Shown here: piece by piece, positions 42,600 to 64,000 of the stretch
Position numbering within the stretch: position 1 is the first letter of the stretch
How the letters are laid out: each line of letters opens with the position of its first letter
Assembly: GCA_028583405.1 (NCBI GenBank)
Contig: CM053261.1
Span: 9,534,338-9,598,337, forward strand
Reading direction: 5' to 3'
DNA from: Pogonophryne albipinna
Lineage: Eukaryota; Chordata; Actinopteri; Perciformes; Artedidraconidae
Length of the DNA: 64,000 nucleotides
Translations under genes and position numbers: made by a program
Notes under the pieces: model-generated
Told to the model about the DNA's origin: nothing
The model's input: the letters and a program-made list of their open reading frames with translations, nothing else
Database searches by the model: none

Positions 42600-45080
42600 A
42601 CACAGAAACAATGAATGTTAAGGTAAAGAAGCAGTATAAGAAAATGTGTATTAAATGTCCTGATGGTAACAGCACTGTCTTTCCTCTCTCTGGGCTCGTC
42701 TGTTTGCCCTGTTCCAGCCGTCCAGCCCACATAGCAGAGCCGTCCGAGGCCTCGCAGGACCTGGAAGGTTAATATTTGAAGGAAGGATGGCCCATAAATA
42801 TGAGCAAAGGGACTTTTAATTAAATAAGCACTTCTTAAATATTCTCCTGGGCCTGCTGCTTTTGTTTAAAGATGATTGATTGACTACTATCTCTCCAGGC
42901 AGGACCATTAGTTTTGCCACTCCCCGCCATACTCCATCCCTCCCCATCTTCACTCTATTTTTCCAGCTCTGCCAACATCTCTCCTCCCTTTCTCTCTCAA
43001 TTACCCTCTTTTTCCTCCCTCCTTTTTTCTCATTCATCCCACCTCCTGCCTCCCTTTTTTCCCCTACGTTCTCCATGCTTCTGCTGTCACCTCCCCTTCC
43101 TTTTCTCTTTCCATCAGTCCACGTCCCTGAGCCTCTCTCAGGAGGGCCATATTTCTCCAAACTCATGACAAGGTAATGAGGCCATGCTAAATCCTACCAC
43201 GCCCTGGAGCAACATCAGAAGGTGGAGGGGCAGGTCGGACCCTGCCTGGACCCGGCTGCCTCCACGTGTGTTTCAGCCACTCTCAGAGGCGTCTGTCACC
43301 GCCTGTACTCTAAATAAAACGTTCTGATCTGCAGAACTTCACAAAGCAAAGACAAACAAAGCTTCTCATCTCTTTCTATTTGTCTTTATCTCCTTCAGCT
43401 CTTTCGCTACCTCCCTTCCCTCCTTCCTCTGGAGCTGTGCTGTAGCAGCAGTCTGCCATGCTCTGCTGACTTCTAGCTGGAAGATGGGGATCGGCGGGGG
43501 AGCTCAGTCTAGCTGTGGGCAGCTGAGCCGTGGACAACACACACACACAGGAACACACACGCAAAGGAACAGGTAGAAGCTGAATGTGAGGCCCAGGTAT
43601 GAAAGGAATTGTGTGTGCTGCGATGTTTGCTGTCCGACGATAACAAATATTGATGCTGGTGGGAGGAAATACAGTTCATCAAAAAAGACTATTATTGTTC
43701 CATAATTATTTACTATCTTTAACAAAGAGTCCATCAAGATGTCATGCGTTCAGTCTTTTTGTCACCTTGAATTCAAATAGTGGCTTGCTTTGGCCTTCTC
43801 TGCATAATAATACAACATCATTATAATAAGAAAATAAGAAATACAATAATTAGCATTACAAGCAGACATCTATTGTGCTCAAATAGAAACTCTACATTGT
43901 GGTGAAATTAATTAGGATGAAATACAGTATTTTCTGATGCATTCATGAAGAAAAGCATACAGAACAGTGGAGAAAAACATTGTTTGAGATGTTTTGCATT
44001 GCACATACAAGTACAATTCACTAAATTAGAGCAATTCAATGTGATGAAGAATTCAAAAGGCAGGAAGTTAGAAATCTTCAGATCTGGCTTCACGTAGCAG
44101 CCTCCAAACTGGCTTGCGATCATTAGCAAGTATTGATCATGTGCACCGAACAACATGTTTACCAAACACTTTAATGACACTCCTGAAAACTGAAATGCAA
44201 ACAGAGAGATTGACATGGATTTGTTGGTGTGTGGGATGGAGTGACACTCCACAGAGAGGAGCAGAGCAGAGAGGTGATGGTGTGATAATGGAGGCGGTGG
44301 AGAGAAAACACTCGCAGGGCGCACGGTAGGATACAGAGACGATGGTCGCCCTCCAAGTGTTGGACAGAGAAGCAGGTAAAGTAGGCTGCAGGTGGAAGGA
44401 AGAGGGAGGGATTGTGTGTGTGTGAGAGAGAGAGAGAGAGAGGGAGAGAGAGAGAGGGAGAGAAGGGGGTAGGCAGGCATATTAAAAATGCAGCAGTGGG
44501 GAGCAGGCCGGGGATTCACAGTAATTAGATGACAAAACGGCGGCGGGCTGGAGATGAGAGAGAGGGGTCACACACAATGCCACTGCCGCCGGGTAATTTG
44601 TAAGTGTCAATCACCAGCCTGCCAGGGGAAAAGCAAGAGGGAGAGAGGGAGAGGGAGGGTGAGGAGCGGAGAGAGAGGGGGGCGGTGTGTAGAGGGAGGA
44701 GGGATAGAGATAGGGAGTGAGACAGAATACAAGGGCTGCAGGAGACAGCAGGGAAGGAGGTTTATAAAAAAAATTCAAAAAGAGAAAGTCAGAGGAAGCG
44801 AAAATTGAAGATAGATAGAACAGCGTGAGAGCCGAGGAGACAAAGAGAAGAAGTGACATGCATTTTTTTTATATTTAAGATTTGAAGAAGAAGAAAAGAA
44901 GAAAAGGGAGAGTCTTGAAACCTGTCAGTTCTGTCATTACAGACTAAATTCAAACATGCGCTCTTTCAACAGCAGTATCACACCGTGCATATCAATCTCA
45001 GCTGCACATTATTTTCAACAATGTTTGATTATTTTACACACTGATACTCCACACACACGGCCAAACCAAGTATGCACATT
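42600..45080. other. Intergenic; CT and GA tracts, candidate conserved block
   Basis: No exon supported. 42740-42890 is AT-rich unique sequence with TTTTAATTAAATAA and GATTGATTGA words (homeobox/PBX-like). 42895-43110 is C/T-rich. 44420-44465 is (GA)n-like and 44625-44720 is purine-rich. The 203-codon minus frame (43908-44519) is largely driven by the (GA)n tract. Confidence 0.4.
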
Positions 45081-45084
45081 TTAA

Positions 45085-45480
45085 AAGGGTCAGTTCACCT
45101 AAATTACACAAAAAATAATTACATTTTTGCTAGATGGTGAAATACCTGGCAGGTAGATGGTTTTATTTTTTTCAGTATTCAAGATTTCTGAATCTGGCCC
45201 AAAACAATGGAGATCATTTGATACCATTTGTGATGTTCACATCATTGAAATTAACATTTAACAACAACAACATGTTTTTCAGTCCCACTTAGTTGTAACA
45301 ATCCCCCCTTCAACAACCTTTACTGTATATAGGGACTATTTTTTTTGGTTGAAAGTAGTTCCAGGCCCAGGATTCTTTCTTTTGCTTTTTTGGAATATTT
45401 AATAACAATGTCGCAACTTTGACCAGCAACAACTCAATACCTTGCTGCTATACTGTATTGGAGTAGAAGCAAAAAATCAC
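45085..45480. repeat. TTAA-type short repeat, partial
   Basis: TTAA (45081-45084) is followed by AAGGGTCAGTTCACCTAAAT, a start shared by an abundant teleost short transposon. Inner words include CCCACTTAGTTGTAACAATC and GTTGAAAGTAGTTCC. I cannot find a matching right end. Similar starts occur at 49010 and, reversed, near 53221. Confidence 0.4.
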
Positions 45481-45860
45481 AAAGATAGATTTTGAGAAAA
45501 ATTGGGTACATTAAATGATCCTGTTTAATGTTTTAATGAATGAAGAGCCGGTGGAAGGAAAGGCCAGGAAATAGGAAAGAGTGACTTGCATTAAGAGTCC
45601 TGTAGCCCACCATTCAAAACAACACCACTGCAGTTACTTTGTTCATCCAGCAGTGTTCCGAGAGACCGGGAAGGCCCTCCCTTCATTAATAAACTGTCAA
45701 GTCTGAAATTAATTGCAAACTTCCAAATTCAGGTGCAACGGTGTGGACACGTTCAAATCACTGAGGCACAAAAGGACCAGGATCAGCAGTGTATGTAAAT
45801 ATTCATCATGTTATAGGGTAATTGTATGGCTTTTGCCATGCGGTTTGACAGACAGGTGAA

Positions 45861-47240
<1,380 letters not shown>

Positions 47241-47650
47241 AGTGAGTAGAAGGTATTCAGATCCTTTACTTAAAAGCTATACCATACTGTAAAAGTCCTG
47301 CAGCAAATATGTTACAAAAGCACAAGTATGTACATATAATCAGCTAAAATGACTTTAAATATCATAGGAAAGTCCTGAATGCAACCGAATGACAACCAAT
47401 ATCTGGTATAATTGCCAGTGCATGTCTACATTTAATTTTAATGTATGCTGTTAGGGATTGAAATCTTAAAAAATGTATCATAATTAAATTAGCTCATATA
47501 TGTTTTGTATGTACAATATTTATTTGTTAAGCAACTAGTAAGTACAGATGTCAGTTAATGTAGTGGAATGAAAAATGAAAATGGCTATTTTCCTCTGAAA
47601 TGTTGTCTAAAGTTGACATATTTAGTTAGGCATTCATTTGCTCCACTCAA
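47241..47650 (+). mobile_element. hAT-like repeat family A, decayed forward copy
   Basis: Begins GTGAGTAGAAGGTATTCAGA and then CCTTTACTTAAAAGC, followed by AAAAGTCCTGCAGCAAATAT. Towards the right are AATGTAGTGGAATGAAAAAT and TTTCCTCTGAAATGTTGTCT, in the family order. Confidence 0.55.
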
Positions 47651-48564
47651 GGTACATAAATAACATAACATGTACACTTACTGCAGTTTATAGCCCATGA
47701 TGAAATGGAGCAGGGAGAAGAAACTCATATTTTACGTGACCCTTGCTCAGAATGTCAGCGCTGCCAGGTACTCAACACATTTCTACAGTGACAAAAACAA
47801 TCAGAGTCAAGGACAAGGACCTCAAATTGAAATACAGTGCAGGATCAGAGTTAAATTCCATCAAATTGTTTTGTTTTTGATCCAAACAAAAGTCTATGTT
47901 GTGTAAATTGTCATTTCCATTATTTCAACTATTACTTGGCTAATGCATGTCACCAACTATTCAGGAAATAGTGCAAACTGTATGATTTACAATAGATCAT
48001 TCTAACAGACCATATTGTTAGAAAGAAAAAAAAAAGGTATATGGAACACTAATAAAACAAGATCTCATTTACGGTGTGGCCATCAGGGACGGGTTATAGT
48101 TCCAGTACTAACTGCTGCTAGATCTCACATCACATTGACCTGCACACACGACATGTCATTCCCTTCCAGTATCTTGTGCTAGAGACAAATATCTCAAAAT
48201 GTGGTTAAATATTTTATAATATTTCAGTGAATAAACACAATTTTTAACAATTTTCTTAAAGAAGAAGAAGGGCAAGCCGACCTGCTCTAAAGGCTCCTTT
48301 TGGGGCAGGAATGGCAAAGATGACAGCCTCTGAAGACATAGGGAACATACATCCCTGAAAGTTAATGTAGAGTCTCTGAGTTAAACAGCTGTGTCACACC
48401 TTCTGTATTCACAACGGCCAGAGCAGGCTAACACAGCTTAGAGACACCTTTCCAAAGAAAAACTAAACTACAGTCATTTCAGAAAACAATTAATCTAAGA
48501 CGCACCTCGCAGGCAGCTGTGCAGAGTGTCTCGCCTTTTGTGCATGAGTGTTTATGCGTGTTTG

Positions 48565-48566
<2 letters not shown>

Positions 48567-48616
<50 letters not shown>

Positions 48617-48624
48617 CGTGTGTA
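48567..48624. repeat. (TG)n microsatellite, about 58 bp
   Basis: TG tract ending in TGCGTGCGTGTG. Confidence 0.95.
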
Positions 48625-51600
48625 ACCTGACAGCCTGCCACACAATGGGGGTCCAAGTGAGTGTGAACTCTATTCCTTCCCACAGCTGCCATTAACAGAC
48701 GGAATGAACAGCCTCTTGCTAATAAAGTGAATAAATAAATAACGCTTAAAAGGCCATGTTTACCTCCTCAGTCTCTGTCTATTAGTGATACTTAAAAAAA
48801 AGCTGGAAGATCTTTTGGGTTCAGATGTGTGTGTGAATTACTGTTCGTCAGTTCATACATTTACAAACTTCTGTTGTCACTCTGAGGGTTTCAAGTCAGA
48901 TTATGGAGGTGACCATTAAACTCAACGCCACAGGTTAATGCTGGTGTTTTTTATTATGATGTGGCTTCTGGATATTTGTCCACCACTGTACATGCAGCTG
49001 TGCAAGTCCTTAAAGGGACAGTACAACCAAATTACAAATACAACTCATCACTAATATTAATCACTGAGAATCCTCAATCAACCATATAGTTGAATATGTT
49101 TGTGATGTGTTACAGTGAGGTCAATAAGGACACTGAGATTGTGTATATATTTCTGGGAATATTAGGTTTCAGAGACCCCACAAGTCTACATCGTTCAATA
49201 AAAACCTACCCAATTTTGAGGCTGATTCAAGTTACATTATGGCCACAAAAAAGCAAACATATGATTTAGGATTTCAGTATATTCAGAATATTCTTCAATT
49301 GAAACAGAAATGTACTTTATGTTGTGGGAAATACAAAGCTAACACGTGTTCCAAAGTAATCTAAATGTAAGGTCCAACTCCTTACTTTTTAGAGCTTTTA
49401 AATCTCTCAACTGCATGTACAATTTCCTTGATTAAGCATCTCAAGACTCATTGCCGAGGAAGATTCCTTATAAGATTGAAGTTAAAGTGGCGATCTGCTA
49501 ATTACAGGAAAAGAAGACGAAGCTAGTTGTTTTTGTATTCAGTGTTAGGTTGAGTTCATAAGCAGTTGATGGTTTCTAGAGGAATTTCCTTGAAAGACCT
49601 GCTACATTTAAATAAAATCTGCAGGAATTAAAATGAACACCTCATTTAAAAAATGCAATTATGTAAAATTCAATTCATCAAAACCTTTTAAGGAATTTAT
49701 ATGCCAGCTTTTTTACTCCTGACCTCAGTGGTTCTTAATTATTGCCATAGCCCTGCTTCCAAAGGGTTTATTTGTCAAATTAAACTGCAAAAAATAAATA
49801 AAATGGTGTTACTTTGAACACTTTTATTGAATCATTAATACTTCTTTAGTTATACGTTCCTCCAACTGAAATTGTGCTTGTAAATTCTTCAAATGCCATT
49901 GGCCAATGCTTTGAGAAACAAACATGCTATTCAATTCAGCTTCATGAATTCACAGAACTCACAAAGAAGGACATCTTAAAACCCTGGCAAATAAAACCCA
50001 AAATATCTGCTTGGTTTGAGACGGCTAACATTTCAGTGTGGAAGAAATGTGTCTTTTTGTATATGTTGGCAAACTGACCCTTATGGAAGGAAATAATTTG
50101 GTGTTTGTGGTGTTCAAGGTGCTGATCCAGCTCCAAGGAGGAATGATGGAAGAGGAGGATCAGCGAGAAAGTGTTTAGCTGGTGGTTGAAAGACTATAGT
50201 GCGTAGCAGAGAGTGAATGGAGATAGAGACAGAGGATGGAGGGAGGTGGTGATGGGGAAAGGGGGGGGGGCAACAAGATGGAGAGAGACTGCCTGCACAT
50301 ACTGTCAAGGCAGTTAATATAAGGTGTGGAGATAAGGCCCACAGACAAACATTGACCAAATCAGGCATTTCAGCAGCGCAGCCCGAGCTGTCAGTCAGCC
50401 TGAGAGACAGACCAACAATCAGCACTTTACCTCTGATAAGGGCTCTACTGAGCGCGTGCAGGAAATAGCCAATCTGCAGCCAGCCTGGCAAGGAGGGTGA
50501 TGGCGGGGAGCGGAGGGGGGAGGGCGGTGCGATGATGGAGAGTGAAAGGGTTAGAGGAGGGAGGGAATGTAGAGAGACAACAAGTGAGGGAAAGTGGACT
50601 ATAAATTTAGAGAGAAATGTGGACCAAGAGTTCACTGGAAGGGATAATACCCAGGAGGAAAGATGGAGAGAAAAGGAAGGAAAACAGGGTGATATGATAT
50701 CCACACACCCCCGAGAAAGAGAAACTGTAGGGAATACAGGTGATGGGGATATAAAAAGAGAGATGTGATATCGGCTCCTAAAATAGTGTCTTTCCCCAGT
50801 TTTTTGTCACCTGGGAACAGCTTGCGCACAGAGAGTGTGAGAACTTGGTTTAGACCAACACCTTACATTAATGATTTGCCAACAGCTTTGACTAGCTCAT
50901 TATTCAATGTGCTGTTCGCCTAGCCTCGCACACAATAGCATCATTTCATCGTCTCTATTGATTAATGGTGCATATAGTGTGTACATGCGCGTGCACAGAT
51001 TCACCACATTCATCCACATGAGTGTGTGTGGTGTGTCTGAGTGAAGGATAACACTCCCTTTTTAATGGAGGAGTCTGCACTAGCCATGAAATTCCCTCAT
51101 AACAAAATAAACACATCCAAAACGCTGGAGTGGATGCCTTTGGAAAATGCACAGTAGTGGAAGGCCACGTTGGTTAGCTCAGATCCACACTGGCCCCTTC
51201 AGGAACGACCAGGAACTACAGTCTGCGAGTTTGTAAATAAATTCCCAGCCGTTTACCTTTGTCAAACACATTTAGGTTCCTCCAAGCAAAACAGGGGAGA
51301 GCACCAACAGCTGGCCAGTATTTATTTTCAGAAGTGCAGTCAGAGGGGTGTCTGGGATTCCTTGATCATGAACTAAGCTGCCATTACCATGACTACTGAT
51401 AACAGTAGGAATCGTACACAAGCTAATCACTGAGGGCCCTATTTGTATTCTCATTTGTGTTTGCATGCACTGATGTGCAGGGGGGGGAGGCCAACACCAC
51501 GAAAAACAGGCGTGGGTGGCGGGGGGAGACTGGGATGGAGGGTGGGGTGTGAGGGAAAGGGTTAGGTTCCCTCCCTGGTTGCATGCTGCTTTCTCTTGCT

Positions 51601-53305
51601 CTGTCAAGCCCCATTAAACCTGCTACACCACAGCAATAAGGTGCCATCAATTACAGGCACGCTGCCATCAATGCAGAGCGCAGAGCAGAGCCAGGAACAC
51701 ATAAACCGGACAAACGGCCACATAAAAGACCCGCAGCTGAAGCCCTGCAGCCTGCCACCTCCACAGCATCCACCCTCTCCCTCTGCGTCACCTGTGAGGT
51801 AAACTCTCCGTATGTGTGTGAACGAAAGGATGCTTTGTTTCAAATACACACAAAATGCATTCATTTCAGACCCACTTTCATTCATAATAGCAAGGAGAGA
51901 GGTTGGAGAAAAGATGTGGGTGCAACTGTGGGACAAAAGTGAATGCAGTGTGCTTCTACTGCCCCCATGTGACGGAGCAGAAAACTATTCAGAACCATAG
52001 AGGCAGCACATTTCAAACTGAAAAATATTAAATATATCAACCCCTCTTCACATTCATGACCATCACAGTTAGAGCAAGATCAATAGCGGAGAGCATTCTT
52101 GAAAGTAATTCTTACAAATGTGTCTCGTCTCAGAATAGCTGATTCCCTCAAGGCTCTGAATGTATTTTCAACCATTCAGGAAGAGAAAGACAGAACAGCT
52201 GTACTCATTCAGAGTCAGAAAGAAAGAAGAAAGGCCGACAAGCACTACACTCTCTGAGATCTGCAGGTAATTGTTTCCGACTAGCCACGAGAGAAAGAAG
52301 CCCGCCTTTCTGTGCCTTTTGCTGTTGTAGTGTCTTTATCGATCGATGAGTGTATCAAGATTCTCTGTGCAAGTCACCAACAAATTGAAAAGCAAGATTT
52401 CAGTATTTAAAAAACTGAAAAGCAAGAAGAAATACAAGATTACAAAGGCAATGGAAGAAGGAAAAAATCAACACAATCCTTGAAAATAAAACAACAATGG
52501 TCATAAATACTGAATGTGAAGTGTTGTACTTAAAAATGAGGATAAGAGTGCAGGAAACCAACTTGAGATATTAGATGAATAAGAGTTCAAGTTTGATTGA
52601 TGAGTAACTCATTAAAAGTATGCAAGAGATTGGTCAAATCAGGGAAGAATATTGTTATTGGATTTATTAAAGATAAGTCATTTTATAAAAAAGTTGCACA
52701 TTGAATACAGACATTTCCATTTTGTGTAGAAAAAGTGAAATATTTCTTAGTTTTTCTGTCATACTCTTAAAAGTTAAACGCAACAAAAGGCTTTCCTCAC
52801 TTACAGTAACATCTGTCAGAACAAAAAATGAAGAGACGTCCGGACTACCTTACATGATGTTTGAAATGTAAACAAAAAAAACATTAGTGATACCTACTTA
52901 ATTCAATTAGCTCCTGAACTTGCCTTGGAACAATGATAATATTTTTTTGTTTTTCTCAGTATCAAAGTCATCCAGAGATAGTTTTCTTTATGTCCATTAC
53001 TACACTCGAAATAGCAACTGCAAATAAATAATTCAGCGTACTTTTAACTGTGCCAATTAGCCCAAATGTTAACAACTATAGGCTGAAATACTGTGAATAC
53101 GTTACATTTTAATACTGTTATCTGCACTAACAAAAATAAATTCAACTCTCATGTACTGATGAAAAGAAAAAAAGGATCCAATGTGTTTGTTTTTTGTAAT
53201 TTGGGAGAAACAACCCTTTAAAACACATCACTCAGTTTTACATAGAGATAAGTTAGATGTAAAGAAAACTACATATTTACAAACGGTGTCATGTTGACCT
53301 GGGGC
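48625..53305. other. Intergenic and probable mzt2 downstream region
   Basis: No exon supported between 48625 and about 52650. 49010-49013 is a TTAA followed by AAGGGACAGTACAACC, a short-repeat start, and 53190-53222 looks like a reversed end of the same type. 50320-50490 and 51590-51740 are unique balanced patches (see findings). The right part (about 52660-53305) is the likely mzt2 3' UTR; a minus-strand AATAAA candidate lies at 52663-52668. Confidence 0.4.
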
Positions 53306-56976
<3,671 letters not shown>

Positions 56977-57173
56977 CACTGAGGCAGGTGGATCTGAAAG
57001 ACTGAAGAGGATACAGATGGGGAAGTTATTAAAGACACTGGGTCAATAGTGCTGTATTGTTTCCAGTTGCCCGCCCTGAATGAACACATGGAGGAACTAC
57101 TTTATTTCATACTCCTCTTCAAATATTACACACGTAACGACAAACGACTATTATAATATATTGAAACACCTAC

Positions 57174-57290
57174 CGTTAAAATAACAGTTATTAGTTGACG
57201 GTAAGAGTAGAGTTCCGTTAGCTAAAAACTGTGCCTCTTGCTAGGGCTAGATCCAGGAGAGTCGCGTCAACCATACGTCATCAAAACAAG
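57174..57290 (-). promoter_or_regulatory. mzt2: Probable mzt2 5' UTR exon and promoter
   Basis: On the minus strand a good donor (AACG|GTAGGT, exon edge 57174) and an acceptor CTTTCAG just before the coding ATG suggest a 5' UTR intron (57173 to about 57001). A CRE-like TGACGTA lies at 57274-57280 (minus), a common core-promoter site of housekeeping genes. The transcription start itself is not visible. Confidence 0.4.
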
Positions 57291-57815
57291 ACAAACAGTG
57301 TTACTTCTTCGCCGTAATTGATGTGCATAAAAATAACTTGATTCCCTCAGATATGATATGATTATACTGTTTTCATTGCCATTTTTCTGTATTAATCAGG
57401 TATCACTCAAGTCAATGCGTAAACAATACTTTAAAGTAATGCACATGCGCTTCAAAGAAGAAAGACGATAACTGTATACATTATTTTGTAATTCAAATGT
57501 TTTATTGTCATATGTACAGTAGTAGCAACACTGCGGAATGAAAAAGTCCCAGACTTCTTCAACAATGCAGTATATATAAGACATAAAACGTAAAAAATAG
57601 TGCAAAGAAATAAAATAGTGCAAGAGAATGTTGCAAGTGAACAATAAAGTAATTCAGGAGCAGTGAACTATGTACATGTGGAATAGAATACAATTAGCTA
57701 AAAACGGAATGCAGACAGTTGTGGACACCTCAAATGTTGTTCCACTTTTTTTGCTGTTTAAACATGAATAACAAATAAATAAATAAATGAATGAATACAC
57801 AACACAGAAGACGAA
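57291..57815. other. Intergenic between head-to-head genes, with a repeat
   Basis: About 57487-57690 is a repeat-like block with TTTTATTGTCATATGTACAG and recurrent ATAGTGCAA words, probably a retrotransposon tail. The rest is AT-rich. This spacer separates the divergent mzt2 and trim23 promoters. Confidence 0.4.
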
Positions 57816-57824
57816 ACCGGAAGT
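57816..57824 (+). promoter_or_regulatory. trim23: ETS-type promoter element upstream of trim23
   Basis: ACCGGAAGT, a perfect consensus for ETS/GABP factors that drive TATA-less housekeeping promoters, lies 55 bp before the trim23 ATG. Motif only. Confidence 0.5.
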
Positions 57825-57878
57825 AGTTGGGGGATTCTCCTCTCGCACCTGCTCAGTCATCTGCGCTGTCGTCCAAGA

Positions 57879-62446
<4,568 letters not shown>

Positions 62447-63775
62447 ATGTAAAACATCTATTCTGGCCCAAACTGACTCTCCCCAACCCCCCCCAGCCTT
62501 TGCTCATTTCCAAATATGAACTCCTCAGACTGCGGCTTTAAGCCTCCTCATCTTCCCCTCTTTGTTCCCCAATGTGGGCAAAGGACATCTTTCTTTCTCT
62601 CGCTTCACTGAATCAGAACGGAAACTACAAAACCCTCCCAGCCTGAGAAATAAACTCACTTTCCCCCAAAACCTGAATTAAAACTCCCATCATGCTTCTT
62701 CTCTAAGACAGCTTACACGGTCCAGCACATTGCTTACTGTTCTCTTTGTTCAAACCTTTTTTCTATTAACCAGCTGTTTATCTGGCACCTATAGCTAGCT
62801 GATTTTAGTCCAGTGTTAATAATGCTCCTTGTGCCCTGACAGTGAACTGTTTTCTATCTCACGCTATTCATCATAACAACCATGTGACAGTAATCCCGAC
62901 TAAATGCAGAGTAGTCTGTATTTGTAGTGATCGTATACCTTCTGTTGATTCAGTATACTCCTGAGAAATAACTTTAGCTACATTCAGCATATTTGCAGGT
63001 GAGATGGGACAGACATGTTCAATACGACTTCCAGTGGCTTCAAACCGGTCGAATGTTCAGTTTAGCTCTTTTCTCACTTTGCCTCGACACATTCTGTTAG
63101 CAATAGTGGTTGATGTTTCATGGGGTCTGTGTTTTTTTTAAGTCTACTGTTTGAACCTATTTAATGCCACAGCTGTTCTTGTTTTCTGTTACAGAACGAA
63201 CTGTTTACTGAACTTATTTATGAGCGGGAATGTTACTTTGATATGAGGCATTAGGAGAAAAGTTTTATGCACCGATTCTGCCTCAGTTTTGTGGAGTCTC
63301 GCACCCAGAATGCGTTGAATACACTCGTTTGCTGCATCACTACAATTTTGTATTTGGAAGCAAATTAACCATCTGCCGTTTCGTAGTAGACTCTTGAGTT
63401 TTAACCCCACTGATAATATCTATTCAAACATCTCATAAGTCCTGTTTATTAGTGTGGAGTGCTTCAGAGATGGTACATCTTTTAATCAGCAGCCTTCAGT
63501 AATAAATGTAATGTGAAGACTCTCGGTATTAGGGACCCATCATTGGACTTTGATTTCATCTTTATTCATTGCTATGTAATGTTAACATGTATCTATAATA
63601 ATAATAATAAAGAAAAAAATGCACGTGTTAAAAAAGCCTTTCTGCAGTCCATTTGTTTTTGAACATAGAAGCACAAGGCACATCAAACCTTTGTTACAGT
63701 GGACTTGATAATGGCTTTTGTAAATTATTCATAATGTGTTGCTGTTAAATAAACTAATTGACCGTATTTGTGTGG
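62447..63775 (+). other. trim23: trim23 3' UTR with three poly(A) signals
   Basis: AATAAA hexamers occur at 62649-62654, 63606-63611 and 63748-63753 after the stop codon, offering short and long 3' UTRs of about 0.2, 1.2 and 1.3 kb. No other gene is visible here. Which site is used cannot be told from sequence. Confidence 0.6.
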
Positions 63776-63836
63776 TTTGAGGCTTCTTCTTTGAGCGATT
63801 ACCAACAAAAAAAAACTAGTCTCTTTTAAAGCATTC

Positions 63837-63842
63837 TTTAAT
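63837..63842 (-). terminator. ppwd1: Probable ppwd1 poly(A) signal (ATTAAA)
   Basis: ATTAAA on the minus strand, 58 bp after the ppwd1 stop codon. It implies a short 3' UTR ending close to, or overlapping, the end of trim23 transcripts from the opposite strand. Confidence 0.45.
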
Positions 63843-63899
63843 AACTCTTTCTGGTAAAAAACGAAACATCACTGTACAGGACGCGATTAAGACACACGA

Positions 63900-64000
63900 T
63901 CACTTTACAGTGATGTTGATGATGCTGATGTCTTCATACGGTTTGTCGGTCTTGGGGTTGATTTTGACATTGGAGATCCTCTGGACGGCCTCCATGCCCT
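63900..64000 (-). CDS. ppwd1: PPWD1 C-terminus (cyclophilin domain), partial
   Basis: The last 32 codons of a minus-strand gene that continues beyond the window. It reads [20 protein letters not shown] and then [12 protein letters not shown], stop. This is the end of a cyclophilin-type peptidyl-prolyl isomerase fold (G-M-E-V-V-Q-R-I helix and final SI-NITV strand), and the sequence closely fits PPWD1, the WD40-plus-cyclophilin protein of spliceosomal complexes. Position supports it: PPWD1 neighbours TRIM23 in human. Only this one exon part is visible, so the WD repeats cannot be checked. Other nuclear cyclophilins such as CWC27 are less likely from the tail sequence. Confidence 0.85.
   Translation of the reverse strand, partial: GMEAVQRISNVKINPKTDKPYEDISIINITVK

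Noticed and set aside
43908..44519. 203-codon minus-strand frame
   Set aside because: Its start lies in a (GA)n/CT tract giving Ser-Leu runs; the remainder has no family resemblance.
51596..51802. Possible coding exon ending in a GT donor (CCTGTGAG|GTAAAC)
   Set aside because: The frame shows no known domain, there is no partner exon around it, and its Gln/Pro/Ser content is nondescript.

Overview
The window is nuclear DNA of a ray-finned fish, most likely a percomorph teleost. The evidence is vertebrate intron-exon genes with GT-AG splicing, many (TG/CA)n microsatellites of 80-190 bp, a Tc1-family transposon, a tRNA-derived SINE with an ATTACA-type tail, and several short non-autonomous DNA transposon families typical of teleosts. 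Nothing in it looks prokaryotic or viral.

Layout. Genes lie only at the right end. From left to right these are mzt2 (minus strand, coding 53306-56976), trim23 (plus strand, 11 coding exons, 57879-62446) and the last coding part of ppwd1 (minus strand, stop at 63900-63902, running off the window). mzt2 and trim23 are head to head, with about 0.9 kb between start codons. trim23 and ppwd1 are tail to tail, with only about 150 bp between the last trim23 poly(A) signal and the ppwd1 stop. trim23 next to ppwd1 is also the arrangement in human 5q12.3 (established knowledge). Adding the exon lengths gives a 580-codon trim23. mzt2 is 159 codons, or 205 if a 138-nt candidate cassette exon is used.

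Positions 1 to about 53000 form a gene desert in which I found no convincing coding exon. Its recognisable content is mobile DNA: a full-length Tc1 element (1621-3225) with TA duplications whose transposase carries one premature stop; at least six copies of one AGTACTTAAG-rich hAT-like short element; a 411-bp hAT-like element with a perfect 8-bp duplication; and several TTAA-flanked short elements. There are also SINE and LINE-tail fragments, one SINE being nested in another repeat, and many TG/CA, GA and CT tracts. Between repeats are unique stretches with clusters of GATA-, homeobox- and RUNX-like words that could be conserved regulatory DNA, which only alignment can decide.

The three genes are unrelated in function: gamma-tubulin complex subunit, E3 ubiquitin ligase/ARF GTPase, and spliceosomal cyclophilin. 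The head-to-head pair may share a promoter region. I did not find a clearly new biological system. The best leads are the in-frame mzt2 cassette exon, the gene desert as a regulatory landscape, and several informative repeat structures.
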